Notes: generated from the sequence alone by a model not told the origin. Numbered from the stretch's first letter, positions 29,013 to 37,785 are shown. The stretch: 64,000 nucleotides of DNA from CAVXSP01 sp963724645 (GCA_963724645.1 CAVRVJ010000009.1:1-64000), one strand, 5' to 3'. Numbers and translations: made by a program.

Positions 29013-29270
29013 TCACCGCTTCCGCCACTTCGCCTCCCAAGCAGAACGCACCTCACCATTAGCCTTATTGAACTCTAATAGTGCCACCTCAAACTCCGGC
29101 CGCAAATTAGGATCCTTAATCGCAGCGGCACGCGCCACAACGCAATCTCCCGCAACCCCTCCGCCTTGTCCAGTGCTACACCAATCGCCAAAATCCCCGG
29201 ATCAGTAATTTTACCTTCATTACGCTTCCGACCGACCGGGATCTCCGGGATCAGTGGTAATCCGCCCCCG
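29013..29270 (-). CDS. Small hypothetical protein with one frameshift
   Basis: This minus-strand frame reads IPEIPVGRKRNEGKITDPGILAIGVALDKAEGLREIALWR, then after a one-base shift near 29130 continues AAAIKDPNLRPEFEVALLEFNKANGEVRSAW and ends at 29013. Charged, helical sequence and AT-rich codons differ from the flanking high-GC DNA. I recognise no family. It is the first of several small minus-strand genes in the block, so it may be the last gene of their transcription unit. Confidence 0.4.
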
Positions 29271-29655
29271 TCACAGCGGGGTAATGGCTTTTGGGGACTT
29301 GTGGGGGGTGGGAAGCCCCACAAGGCCCCTCGTCCCCGGCCCCTCGTCCCTCATTTTCCCACTTGGTCTGGGCGGCTTTGGCCTGCTTGATGGCCAGTTT
29401 CCAGCAGCGGACGAATCCCGGTTGGTTAGCCGGTGGAATATGATCGTGGATCCATTGGGCCAGCCCCCTGGGGTCCCCGAGATTGTTGTAGATATAATCG
29501 TATAAGTCATCGAGTAACGGATCAGCAATTGGCCAGTCCGCGGACACCGGATAGTTGAGGCCGAGGTAGAGATACACAACTCGTTGTACCAGCGCGACCG
29601 GGGGCCAATCTGCTGACGGCATTCGCCCCGCAGCCAGGCCGGGCTCTGGTGTCAC
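29251..29655 (-). CDS. Hypothetical protein, phage-like block
   Basis: The open frame has 134 residues. Residues about 20-100 look like a real protein: VALVQRVVYLYLGLNYPVSADWPIADPLLDDLYDYIYNN, then GLAQWIHDHIPPANQPGFVRCWKLAIKQAKAAQTKWENE. The last 30 residues (GRGAGDEGPCGASHPP...) are encoded by G-runs and may follow a frameshift, so the end is uncertain. An inverted repeat (cttgtgggg/ccccacaag) sits there. No family is recognised. The gene lies between two other small minus-strand genes. Confidence 0.4.
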   Translation of the reverse strand: MTPEPGLAAGRMPSADWPPVALVQRVVYLYLGLNYPVSADWPIADPLLDDLYDYIYNNLGDPRGLAQWIHDHIPPANQPGFVRCWKLAIKQAKAAQTKWENEGRGAGDEGPCGASHPPQVPKSHYPAVTGADYH

Positions 29656-29712
29656 CGGGTTACTCGCGGCCTCCTGGTGGGCCCACCGGTGACGCTTGCT
29701 GCAACCGAGCGT

Positions 29713-30006
29713 TCATATGAGCAACAAATTCCGGTCCGGGCGCCAGACCTTAGATTCCGAATTGAAATGAAACTTCACTAACTCCTCGACGGTGTACCCG
29801 GGCGGCATTAGGGTGCTCGCCGCCACAATCCTGGCATTGCACTCGCTATGGGCATCACGCGCCTTGGACAGCAGGTTGCGATAGTAGACGCCGAGGAAAT
29901 CGGCAACGGCCTTGACTGTAGCACGCTGATCGTCGCTGTAGAGAATCCCAGCGATCTGATTCTTGAGAGCGTGCAATTCGGGAGTCATTCGGTTATATTT
30001 CGGCAT
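29713..30006 (-). CDS. Hypothetical small protein with HTH-like segment
   Basis: This 97-residue protein starts at ATG 30006 with a Shine-Dalgarno-like ggagcgg 8 bases upstream. It reads MPKYNRMTPELHALKNQIAGILYS, then RATVKAVADFLGVYYRNLLSKARDAHSE, which resembles a helix-turn-helix, and ends VEELVKFHFNSESKVWRPDRNLLLI. A DNA-binding or packaging-associated role is possible, but I do not recognise the family. A strong hairpin (30026-30050) lies in its leader. Confidence 0.5.
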   Translation of the reverse strand: MPKYNRMTPELHALKNQIAGILYSDDQRATVKAVADFLGVYYRNLLSKARDAHSECNARIVAASTLMPPGYTVEELVKFHFNSESKVWRPDRNLLLI

Positions 30007-30025
30007 GGCGAAACCGCTCCTATTG

Positions 30026-30050
30026 GGGCGAGACTTGGAAAGTCTCGCCC
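30026..30050 (-). promoter_or_regulatory. 11-bp stem hairpin in leader of 97-residue gene
   Basis: gggcgagactt (30026-30036) and aagtctcgccc (30040-30050) form a perfect 11-bp stem with a 3-base loop, about 20 bp upstream of the start codon at 30006. No T-run follows on the minus strand, so it is more likely a transcript-stabilising or processing hairpin than a terminator. Confidence 0.5.
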
Positions 30051-30156
30051 ACTTTTCGATGGCTTACCTTGTAAGCCGTATATAAACAACATATACTAAT
30101 ATGGAGACACAAGTTACTTAATCAAAAGGAATCCACCGCCTCTGGCGGTGAGACTC

Positions 30157-30387
30157 CTACAGGCTCTGCCGTTCCCGGCGTGGATTTGCGACGGCCCCCA
30201 TCGAGGAAGGCACCGCGGGACATGAGGACGGCCATGTTCGGAGGGGCCGAGTCGATCCCACGTGAAGTGGATCCCCCAGGCTGTGGGATGAGAGAACGCC
30301 CGGAGCCAGCGGCCCCTCGGTGAGCGAGAGGACCTCCACCAGGATCGGGACCAAGGCCAACTGAGCTTCGACTGACGGCCCCTTCAA
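30157..30387 (-). other. High-GC patch, possible TnpB-like element remnant
   Basis: An open frame of 76 codons occurs in a GC-rich patch inside the AT-rich block. Its downstream side (minus direction) holds a short hairpin, accgcc...ggcggt, near 30137-30151. The layout faintly recalls the 3' end of an IS200/IS605 TnpB gene with its end hairpin, but no TnpB motif (RuvC or zinc finger) is present. I see no firm gene here. Bases 30060-30156 otherwise hold only AT-rich, promoter-like sequence. Confidence 0.2.
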
Positions 30388-30425
30388 GGGGGGATTGTGT
30401 AGAGTACGGGCCGCTCTAGAAGAGA

Positions 30426-30452
30426 AGTGCTCGCAACCCGGTTGCGAGCACT
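30426..30452 (-). terminator. Hairpin terminator after minus-strand gene
   Basis: A perfect 12-bp stem (agtgctcgcaac/gttgcgagcact, loop ccg) lies 4 bp after the stop codon at 30457 on the minus strand and is followed by the T/C-rich tctcttct. This fits an intrinsic terminator. Confidence 0.65.
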
Positions 30453-30456
30453 AGAA

Positions 30457-30974
30457 TTAGGTCATTGCCCCCCGCGCGCAATTACGCCGCCAGGAGAATA
30501 ACCGCGTAGTCGTCGGTCGACCAATCGAAATGATACCACGACCCCTCTGCCGGGACCGCCCCATCAGGGGAATACCAAAGCCGATAATGCTTACCCCCGT
30601 GAAACCACTCATCGGGGTCACACCCCGGAGGTAGACTACCAACACTACCGCCTCGCACTTGCGCGGTGGATCACTGTACAGTCCATCCCATTCAAGGTCT
30701 GTACCAACCAACGGTTCCAACGGGACCTCACTCTCGATATCGCAGGACCCGATGAAAAACATATTGGCGTATTCGCCGCGGCGTCCCCATCGGGTGCCTT
30801 GGACCGCGCATATTGCGCCGCGGCGGTTGCAGCGGCCTTCATGTCCGACACTACTAGGCCAGAGTGGAAGAAGCCGAAGTATATAGCATCAGCCAGCGCC
30901 CTAGAATCAGCGAGCACAAGGGTCGTGCCCGCGTTGTAACCATCGATATACAGAAACCCGTGATACCGATACAT
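30457..30974 (-). CDS. Hypothetical protein, phage-like block, frameshifted
   Basis: Two overlapping minus frames make one protein of about 170 residues. The first part, MYRYHGFLYIDGYNAGTTLVLADSRALADAIYFGFFHSG, is followed by DMKAAATAAAQYARSKAPDG. A one-base shift near 30770 leads to MFFIGSCDIESEVPLEPLVGTDLEWDGLYSDPPRKCEAVVLVVYL. The last section after 30620 is poorly protein-like and may contain another shift. No family is recognised. It lies just downstream of the DNA polymerase gene and ends at a good terminator. Confidence 0.45.
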
Positions 30975-30994
30975 CGTACTGCTCTCTCATTGGT

Positions 30995-31050
30995 CGTTAT
31001 ATATAAATAACACACGCACACGCGTGCGAGTACACGTTATTTATATATAT
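30995..31050. promoter_or_regulatory. AT-rich inverted repeat between polymerase and next gene
   Basis: cgttatatataaataaca (30995-31012) and acgttatttatatatat (31034-31050) are inverted copies around cacacgcgtgcg. The whole 56-bp sequence could form a long hairpin or cruciform. It lies between the stop of the polymerase gene (31059) and the start of the next minus-strand gene (30974), so it could act as terminator plus promoter. Confidence 0.45.
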
Positions 31051-31058
31051 CCGTAATG

Positions 31059-31990
31059 TCACTTCACGTCCCGCATCGTACCGAAACACTGCCCCACCTT
31101 CGCATCCACCCGGATCGGAATCTTCCAATCGGGTGCTGGTGGCTTCTCAAGGGTGGCCTTCATCTGTCCACGAATTCTGGGACGATTGCTTGCTTGCACT
31201 CGAACACTAGCTCGTCGTGGATTTGCAGGAGCATCTGCGACCACCGTGGCACAGTAGGGTACCGCCCGCACCATCATCGTCTTTGCTACGTCAGCCGTAC
31301 CTCCTTGAAAGATGTGATTGATCAGACTACGGGCCGTGGCATCGAAGCCGTGGTACTGCCTCCTCGCTGGCGGTCCGCACCCGGCGAATTGGGCCACGCG
31401 AGGTTCCGCGCCGGCAACTGGTACAGGAGCGGTGGGACGGTCTGGAACAGCCGATAGGGACGAGTGCAGAGCGGTCCCGCCAGTCCTCGTAGATGAGCCG
31501 TCCGCGATTGCTTGACTTATAAGTCGCATCCCAAACCTTGCGAATCCAGCAGGTCAAACAGCGTCGCCCGGCGCAGTGGGACGACCTCAAGCCAGTACCA
31601 CTCGCCACAGGCAAACGAGATCAGGATCTCAACTTGGGGTAGGGACACCATCCAGCGATGTGCCGAGCAGATTCGTGTCCGGCCCGCCCAGGAGGTGGTC
31701 ATCCCGGTCAGGGCGACCTGATGTCTCATCAGTTCGAGGTAAGCGAAAACCTGGGGGAAAGCCGCCCAGAATGCTTCTTGTTGGTTCTTGGCTCGCTCTA
31801 CCGCTGCCTTGTCAGTGCCATAGCCGAGTTTCTTGGCGAGGCTTGCCGCACCCATCGAGTATGCCCCAGCTCCGCCGCCAGCACGCCGAGGCTCTGTTGG
31901 ACGAGATCCAGCGGTTGCGCCTCGCCCCACTGGTGTCCTGGTCGAGACACCGCGTCAGCATTCAGTTTGGCTTCGTGACGAACACGAGTG
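31059..31990 (-). pseudogene. Family A DNA polymerase, C-terminal part, frameshifted
   Basis: Reading across several shifts gives the polymerase domain of a family A (Pol I-like, phage-type) enzyme. The O-helix region is SMGAASLAKKLGYG. Then come ERAKNQQEAFWAAFPQVFAYLELMRHQ, TSWAGRTR, ARSLINHIFQGGTADVAKTMM, the motif C block QIHDELVFE near 31215, and the terminal KIPIRVDAKVGQCFGTM. The stop is at 31059. The N-terminal part is missing at the junction near 32005. Such polymerases replicate phage genomes. Its presence with tiny genes and AT-rich hairpins suggests phage DNA, host unknown. Confidence 0.65.
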
Positions 31991-31999
31991 TCAGCGGTA

Positions 32000-32013
32000 A
32001 GGCGCTGTAGGGC
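32000..32013. other. Junction of phage-like and acidobacterial sequence
   Basis: The truncated polymerase on one side and the natural stop codon of the beta-propeller gene at 32014 on the other meet here. Codon use and base composition change abruptly. No attachment site or repeat is seen. Confidence 0.5.
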
Positions 32014-34162
32014 TTACCTGCCCGCGCCTTGCGACGTCACGTTCTGCATGGCGTCGGTGGCGCGAATCAGCACGCGCGCCGCGTCCGCCTCGGACGCAAG
32101 TGGAATCTCGTACTGCTCGTCCGGCGAGTCGGCCAACCCATCGACCGGATAAATCAAGCGCCAGGCGCCCCCGCCGAGCGAGTACTCCACCTTCTGAATC
32201 GGGCTGTGAGCATCGTGCACCTGGACGACAAGCCTGAGGCGCCCCTGACGAGAGATCTCCGTGGAGACCACCGGCGGCGTGTTGTCGACCTCGATAGGGT
32301 CGCTCTCATGTTCGCCCGTCAGCGTTCGGTCGGGCGTATTGGACGGCTCGTCGGAAGCCAGCACCTTGATGATGTACCGTCCGTCGGCGACCGTCGTGGT
32401 ATCCCACACGAAGATCGAGTCGGTCAGTCCTGACTTCAGATCGTGCCAGGACGTTTCGCCTTCCCGTCGATAGGTGAGTGTGTACGATAGGCGATCGCTG
32501 TCCGCGTCCTCGGCTTTCCAGCCAATGGTCTGCAGGCCCTTCTGAAACATCCGCCGGCCGAGCGGGGGTGTCGGCAATGCGTTTGGATCGCCGCCGGCCG
32601 GCCGCCTCGCGTCCGCAATCGCTTCGTCGAGGCCCGCGATCGCCGCCTCGTCGCCGCTGTACGGCCGCTGAAAGACAACACCGGGAGGATGCACCGTAGT
32701 GGATATGACATTCGGGCGCGCGTTGCGGGTCAGATAGGCGGCCGTTACGGACGTCAACTGTGGCGCCGGCTGGTTGGCGCTCGAGGTCAGCTCAGCCTTC
32801 CACTGGAGGAATCGTGCAGGCGGACTGAGAATCGAATCGCCATCCTTGTGCGTGTACGGCCCGGCCCAATCGCTCCAGGATTCATCTGGCTTCTCGGTGT
32901 TACCCGAGCGCGTGAACAAGCGGACGCCGCCGGCGGCTTCCCATCGGATTGCGCCCCAGGTCGACGCGCTCTTCGTGTCCCTGACGGGCGACACATAGCT
33001 CGCCGGAGACTGGACGGACGGTCCCAATGAGATCACCCGGCCAGGGTTCGCCGTGGCCATGACTGAGGTCCCGCGACCGGATGGACGGAGGAGGCGCGTA
33101 ATCTCTTTGGCGTCGACGCCTGTGTACAGGAAAACCTGGCGATCCTGCTGGACGGTGTACAAGCGTCCTTCCGGCCCGCTGGCCACCAGCAGGCTCCCGT
33201 TGTCCTGGAGCGCGATGTCGTAAATGAGGTCGGATGTCTCCCAGAAGGCTTCCCAAGAGCCGCTGGATTCCACCTTGAAAATCGTTGAACGGCGCGTCGT
33301 CGGTCCGGTTGCAGGAGGCGGCGGGTTTGGTCCCGCCGGCGGCACGGGCGGTCCCATGGCGGCAGCGATGGACGGCGATTCGCCGCCCCCGGTGGTTTCC
33401 TCGGCACGATTGAGCGCCGCGGCGTAGATCGTGCCGTTGGCGCCCGCGACGATCGACCGCAGCTCGGATGGGCCTGCGTCGAGGAGCACGAACGGGCGAT
33501 CGCCGGTGTCGAAGCGATACAGGCGCCCCGGCGATTCGGTGCCAGCCAGCATGCGTCCGTTCGCGTCCCGTGCGAGCGACACGACGTGCGCCGCCGGCGG
33601 CCGGTACACGGCGCGGCCAGTGCCGTCGGTGTCCACACGATAGATGCACCGCCGGGTTGCCCGCGCCGATCCAGAGCCGGCCGGCGCCGTCCACGGCGAG
33701 CGCCCAGATATATTTTTCAGCCGGGTCGAAATATACGCGCGCGGGTGCACTGCCCTCGATGACATAGACCTTGCCGTCAGGGCCTGTCGCCGCGTAGACC
33801 CGCGTTCCCGAAACGACGATGGCGAACACGTTGTTCTCGTCGGCATCGAGAATGGTTTCTTCATGCTGACCGGGACGAATCCGGATGACGCGGCCGTCGC
33901 CGCCGGTGCCGGCCCAGAGCGTGCCGTCAGGACCGGCGGCCAGGCTCCAGATCTGCGCCGGCGCGGTGCTCAGCGCGTTCGTGAGCTGCGGCCCTGGGGT
34001 CAGCGTGCCGTTGCGATCGACCAGGACGCCGTCCGACGCGCCTTTCAACAGCTCACTGGTCGTGCCGACGATCCAGAAGGTCGGGCCGGAGGCGATCGCA
34101 AACGATCCGAGCGCAGCCGCGAACGCACTGGCGAGCAGCAGACGGCGAGAGAACAACGACAT
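32014..34162 (-). pseudogene. Secreted beta-propeller protein with one frameshift
   Basis: This exported protein has about 715 residues. The N-terminus MSLFSRRLLLASAFAAALGSFA is a signal peptide. Propeller blades follow with repeated GPDGTLWAGTGGDGRVIRI-type motifs, then an unusual PPVPPAGPNPPPPATGP linker, more blades, and C-terminal beta-sandwich domains resembling fibronectin type III or Ig-like folds (GWKAEDADSDRLSYTLTYR, NTPPVVSTEI). A single-base shift near 33655 splits it (WIGAGNPA / RCIYRVDTDGTG). It is 12 bp downstream of the S55 peptidase gene on the same strand and probably co-transcribed. A sensory or adhesive envelope role is possible; no enzymatic motif is visible. Confidence 0.75.
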
Positions 34163-34174
34163 CGGGATGGAGCT

Positions 34175-36010
34175 TTACTTCGAGGAGGTGAGGGTAATGG
34201 TAATTTCGCGAGATCCTTTCACGACGCGATCGAGGCGCTGCTCCCAAGTCCCGACGATACTGCGTGAAAGAGGAGCGGACGCCACGGACTTGTCGGCGTC
34301 GAGCACCGACCTGACCGAGGACGGCAGGGCCGGAAGCGTGTGGCCGCTGACGACGGCCCCAGGGGTGGCGGTCAGCAGCCGCACGTACAGGCGGTTGTTT
34401 CGCCGCGTGGCGTTCATCTGGGCCAGCAGTTCTGGCACGTTGGACGGCGTGCCCGGCTTGACCTCGTTCTTTTCGAGCGCCGCGAGCGTCGGCGCATCGC
34501 TGACGAGCAGCGTCAACGGACCCGACACCTGTTCCGGCATCGTGATCGGCAGCGAAACGGTTTCGCTCGCGCCGCGGTAGTTGCGCAGCAGCACCTGGAG
34601 CGTGTGCGTGGCGCCGAACCTGGGCCGCGTCGTATCGAGCCAGACGCGCTCGATCGTCGTGCTCTCCTGGCGCTCGGCGACGGTGAAGTGCAGGTCGATC
34701 GAGTCGGGCAGCATGGCACGGAATTCATTCGTCGCGGCCACGCCCACCGGCGCGACGGTCGCGGCCGCCGCCAGCGGCAGGGCATTGTCGCCCGCGAAAA
34801 AGTCGTCGATGCTGACCTTGCCGGCCGCGCCGAAGGACACGGTTCCGCTCGCGCCGATCGAGAGCGGGCCGGTCTGGCGTTCGTACGACGTCAGCGCATT
34901 GAGCACGGCGACGTAGCTGAACAGCGGCGTCAAGAGTTGATCGTGAAGCACGTGAAACGAGAAATGGCGGTCGGCCGCGTGCTCTGAGGAGAGCGTGATG
35001 CCCACCGCGATCTCGCGCGGGCCTGGGCCCAGCGTGCCGCCGATGCCGGTCGATCGATCCTGCGACATCGTCCCGATGACCGGACCCATCGTCGCGATCT
35101 TCAGCGAGGAGTCGAGGCTCGGAAGGACGGCGTAGACGTGCGCCTGGGTCATCGCGAACTCAGTCGGACCGAGGTTCAGGAACGGGTGACCGAACGCGTA
35201 CACACGTGAACCGTCGACGTAGGTCACGGTGCCTGTCGCCCCCATTTCCAGATCGCCGCGAATGAGCGTGACGCCGACCGGATCGCCGGGGCGCAACGCC
35301 TCGTCCGCCGGCTTCGCCCCGATCGCCGTCGGGCGAGCCGCATTCTCGACACCCGACACTGACAAGGCTTGACGCAGTTCGCCGGCGACGCCCGGATCGA
35401 AACCGCTCATGACCATCGCCGCCGCGATCGGCCGCAGGGCTGGCACCAGATCGGCCAGACCGGCGGGCCCTAACACGTCGGCCTCGCGCGGCATCGTCTT
35501 CAATGGAGACAGCGATCGCTCGGCCAACCGACGCAGCGTGCTGAAGACCTCTGTGGACGCCGCCGGCCAGGTGAGCGTCAGATCGCGAGCGTTCGTCCGC
35601 GGACCGGAGGCGTTGACGGCCGACGTCATTTCCTCAATCGGCGTAATGCCGGCAAACGGCTCCTTGGGAAACGATCCCAGCGAGTAGGACACCGCGCCGA
35701 TCAACTTGCCGTCGACGAACACCGGGCTGCCGCTCATGCCGGCAATGACACCAGTGGTCGCGAGGGGACCGCCCTCGAGCTTGGCCAGGATGAGGTCGCG
35801 GCTCGGCCCGATGATGTTATGCAGCACGCCGAGGATATTGACCTTGAATTCCTCAATCGATTCGCCGGCGAACACGGTGCGGCCGACGCCAACCATGCCC
35901 GGTCGGATGTCGGCCGTTGGCAGGAAGAGCGTGGCGTCTCGTGGAGCGGCCGCGAGCGTCCCGACTGCAAGGACGGCTGCCGCCAGGCTGAGGGTTGAGC
36001 GGGATTGCAT
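34175..36010 (-). CDS. Exported SpoIVB-type (S55) peptidase
   Basis: This protein has about 611 residues. I prefer the start at 36010 (MQSRSTLS) because it opens a signal peptide directly. The SpoIVB peptidase S55 domain fills the first third: DIRPGMVGVGRTVFAGESIEEF, ILGVLHNIIGPSRDLILAKLEG and the serine nucleophile motif GVIAGMSGSPVFVDGKLIGAVSY. The rest is beta-rich with no named family I recognise. In Bacillus the S55 enzyme is a signalling protease; in acidobacteria these are exported proteins of unknown role. It is followed by the beta-propeller gene and is divergent from the aromatic operon. Confidence 0.8.
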   Translation of the reverse strand: MQSRSTLSLAAAVLAVGTLAAAPRDATLFLPTADIRPGMVGVGRTVFAGESIEEFKVNILGVLHNIIGPSRDLILAKLEGGPLATTGVIAGMSGSPVFVDGKLIGAVSYSLGSFPKEPFAGITPIEEMTSAVNASGPRTNARDLTLTWPAASTEVFSTLRRLAERSLSPLKTMPREADVLGPAGLADLVPALRPIAAAMVMSGFDPGVAGELRQALSVSGVENAARPTAIGAKPADEALRPGDPVGVTLIRGDLEMGATGTVTYVDGSRVYAFGHPFLNLGPTEFAMTQAHVYAVLPSLDSSLKIATMGPVIGTMSQDRSTGIGGTLGPGPREIAVGITLSSEHAADRHFSFHVLHDQLLTPLFSYVAVLNALTSYERQTGPLSIGASGTVSFGAAGKVSIDDFFAGDNALPLAAAATVAPVGVAATNEFRAMLPDSIDLHFTVAERQESTTIERVWLDTTRPRFGATHTLQVLLRNYRGASETVSLPITMPEQVSGPLTLLVSDAPTLAALEKNEVKPGTPSNVPELLAQMNATRRNNRLYVRLLTATPGAVVSGHTLPALPSSVRSVLDADKSVASAPLSRSIVGTWEQRLDRVVKGSREITITLTSSK

Positions 36011-36060
36011 GTAGACGGTAATTCTCCGCATTGGTTATAGCATGCGTCGGGCGCCCCCGG

Positions 36061-36090
36061 TTGACCCGGGAGGCGCTGATTTGCTACGCT
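36061..36090 (+). promoter_or_regulatory. Promoter of aromatic amino acid operon
   Basis: TTGACC (36061-36066) and an extended -10, TGC followed by TACGCT (36085-36090), are separated by 18 bp. Transcription would start near 36097, a dozen bases before the leader peptide start codon. The fit to sigma-70 consensus and the position ahead of an attenuator support it. Confidence 0.6.
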
Positions 36091-36108
36091 TCTGTCGGTT
36101 TTGAGCGC

Positions 36109-36198
36109 ATGACCACCAGCTTTGCGGCTTTTTCGACCTCCACCGCCTCGTATTGGCGGTGGTATGCCTCGAATGCTGAGGAGGTCCGCGCGCTCTAA
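36109..36198 (+). CDS. Aromatic leader peptide of attenuator
   Basis: This short gene of 29 codons plus stop runs from ATG 36109 to TAA 36198. Six of 29 residues are aromatic: Phe at codons 5 and 8, and the block Tyr-Trp-Arg-Trp-Tyr at codons 15-19 (36151-36165). The control codons sit about 10 bases before an antiterminator strand (36175-36184), and the stop codon lies beyond that strand. This is the geometry of ribosome-mediated attenuation, as in enteric trpL and pheL. The mixture of Phe, Tyr and Trp fits an operon that makes all three. The ribosome binding site is weak (gag at 36103-36105). Confidence 0.8.
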   Translation: MTTSFAAFSTSTASYWRWYASNAEEVRAL

Positions 36199-36261
36199 GT
36201 TCTACAGACGCTCGCGAGGATTGGCTGGCCTCTTCAGCTTGGATGCTGAAGGGGCTTTTTT
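36175..36261 (+). terminator. Attenuator: antiterminator and intrinsic terminator
   Basis: The terminator has an 11-bp stem, gcctcttcagc (36228-36238) with gctgaaggggc (36245-36255), loop ttggat and TTTTTT at 36256-36261. The competing antiterminator pairs gctgaggagg (36175-36184) with cctcttcagc (36229-36238) over 10 bp with one G-U pair. The two share the same strand, so they cannot coexist. A ribosome stalled at codons 15-19 leaves 36175-36184 free and favours read-through; one reaching the stop codon covers it and favours termination. An 8-bp hairpin, ccaccgcc/ggcggtgg (around 36140-36162), could act as the pause structure. Confidence 0.8.
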
Positions 36262-36284
36262 GTTATTGGGCGGATTTCGAAGCC

Positions 36285-37766
36285 ATGACGATCGACCGGG
36301 CACTGGCGCGGAAGGACGGCCCTCTGGTCGTCGAAACCGTCGTCGCGGACACCATGAAGGAGCTGATCGCGCGGCGCGATCGGGACACGCCCGCCGACAT
36401 GCTCGAACTGCGCCTCGATGGCGTTCGGGACGTCGACGTTCCCGGCGCGTTGAGCGGGCGCCGTCACCCCGTGATTGTGACCTGCCGGCCGACATGGGAG
36501 GGCGGACGGTTCGATGGCCGCGAAGAGGAGCGGCAGGGGCTGCTCGGGCAAGCGGCGCGGCTTGGCGCGGAGTTCGTCGATGTCGAATGGCGCGCGGATC
36601 GAAGCCTCTTCGAGAAGTGCCTTCGGGGCCCGGCGCTCGGCGTCGTGATTTCTCACCACGACTTCTCCGGTGTGCCTGCTGATCTGGACGATCGCGTTGA
36701 TGCCATGCGAAGGATGGGCGCGCGGATCGTGAAGGTCGCGGTCAAAGCGGAGTCGATCGCAGACTGCATGAGGCTGAAAGACGCCGTCCACGGCACGGAC
36801 GACCACGTGGCGATCGCGATGGGTTCGGCCGGACAGATCACCCGTTTGTGGCCCGCCTGGATCGGATCTCGTTGGACCTATGGCGGCAACGCGGCACCCG
36901 GACAGGTCGCGGTGAAGGATTTGATCGAGTGCTACCGGGTGCGTGATACGACGGCCGGTACGGCGGTGTACGGTGTGACGGGATCGCCGCTTGGGCATTC
37001 CGCCTCGCCGGCGATGCACAACGCGGCGTTTGTGACACTGGGGATCGACGCCGTCTATTTGCCGTTCGAGACGAACAAGACCTCTGAGTTCCTCGCGGCG
37101 GCTGACGTGACAAAGCTCGGCGGCGCGAGCGTGACGATTCCGCTCAAACAGGCGCTGCTGACGCCGGATGTCTGTGTGGACGATCTTCCGCGGCAGATTG
37201 GGGCGCTGAACACGCTTCGTCGTGGGCCGAATGGATGGGAAGGGCGCAACTTCGACGTGGCCGGTTTTCTTGCGCCGCTCGACGAGCGGTCGGTCGAGCT
37301 GTCAGACCGGCGGGTCGTCGTGCTCGGAGCCGGCGGCGCGGCCCGCGCGTCGGCCTGGGCCCTTCGCTCCCGCGGAGCGCGAGTCGAGATCTCTGCACGC
37401 CGCGCGTCGGCCGCGCAGGCGCTGGCCGCTGAGCTGGGCGTCCGGGCGGCGGGTCCCCGGCCGGACCCTGGGTGGGACATGCTGGTGAACACCACGCCGG
37501 TCGGGATGCGGCCCGGCGTCGAGGAGTCGCCACTCGACGAGCGTGATCTTCGCGGCGCCGCGGGCCATGTCGTGTACGACCTCGTGTACAACCCGCTCGA
37601 CACCCGGCTGCTGCGGCTCGCCGCCGCCGCCGGCGCTCAGGTGATCGGCGGGCTCGAGATGCTGGTCGCTCAGGCGTGTCGCCAGTTCGAATGGTGGACC
37701 GGCCGCGCGGCACCTGCGGCAGTGATGGAACAGGCGGCCAGGGCGTTCCTGGCAGCTCAGAACTGA
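36285..37766 (+). CDS. aroDE: Fused 3-dehydroquinate dehydratase / shikimate dehydrogenase
   Basis: This 493-residue bifunctional enzyme covers two consecutive steps of the shikimate pathway. I chose ATG 36285; the in-frame ATG at 36243 lies inside the attenuator stem. The type I dehydratase half (about 1-215) has ADMLELRLDG, the catalytic His in VISHHDFSG and the Schiff-base Lys in RIVKVAVKAE. The dehydrogenase half (about 225-490) has YGVTGSPLGHSASPAMHNAAF, the catalytic Lys in GASVTIPLKQAL, the Asp in RNFDVAGF, the NADP loop GAGGAARA and VNTTPVGM. The frame is intact. The fusion resembles the plant arrangement. It is the first gene after the attenuator and 19 bp before trpE. Confidence 0.9.
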   Translation: MTIDRALARKDGPLVVETVVADTMKELIARRDRDTPADMLELRLDGVRDVDVPGALSGRRHPVIVTCRPTWEGGRFDGREEERQGLLGQAARLGAEFVDVEWRADRSLFEKCLRGPALGVVISHHDFSGVPADLDDRVDAMRRMGARIVKVAVKAESIADCMRLKDAVHGTDDHVAIAMGSAGQITRLWPAWIGSRWTYGGNAAPGQVAVKDLIECYRVRDTTAGTAVYGVTGSPLGHSASPAMHNAAFVTLGIDAVYLPFETNKTSEFLAAADVTKLGGASVTIPLKQALLTPDVCVDDLPRQIGALNTLRRGPNGWEGRNFDVAGFLAPLDERSVELSDRRVVVLGAGGAARASAWALRSRGARVEISARRASAAQALAAELGVRAAGPRPDPGWDMLVNTTPVGMRPGVEESPLDERDLRGAAGHVVYDLVYNPLDTRLLRLAAAAGAQVIGGLEMLVAQACRQFEWWTGRAAPAAVMEQAARAFLAAQN

Positions 37767-37785
37767 AAATTCGGAATTCGGAATC

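Noticed and set aside
36243..36284. Earlier in-frame ATG for aroDE
   Set aside because: It lies within the second strand of the attenuator terminator and adds residues unrelated to dehydratases. ATG 36285 fits the family better.
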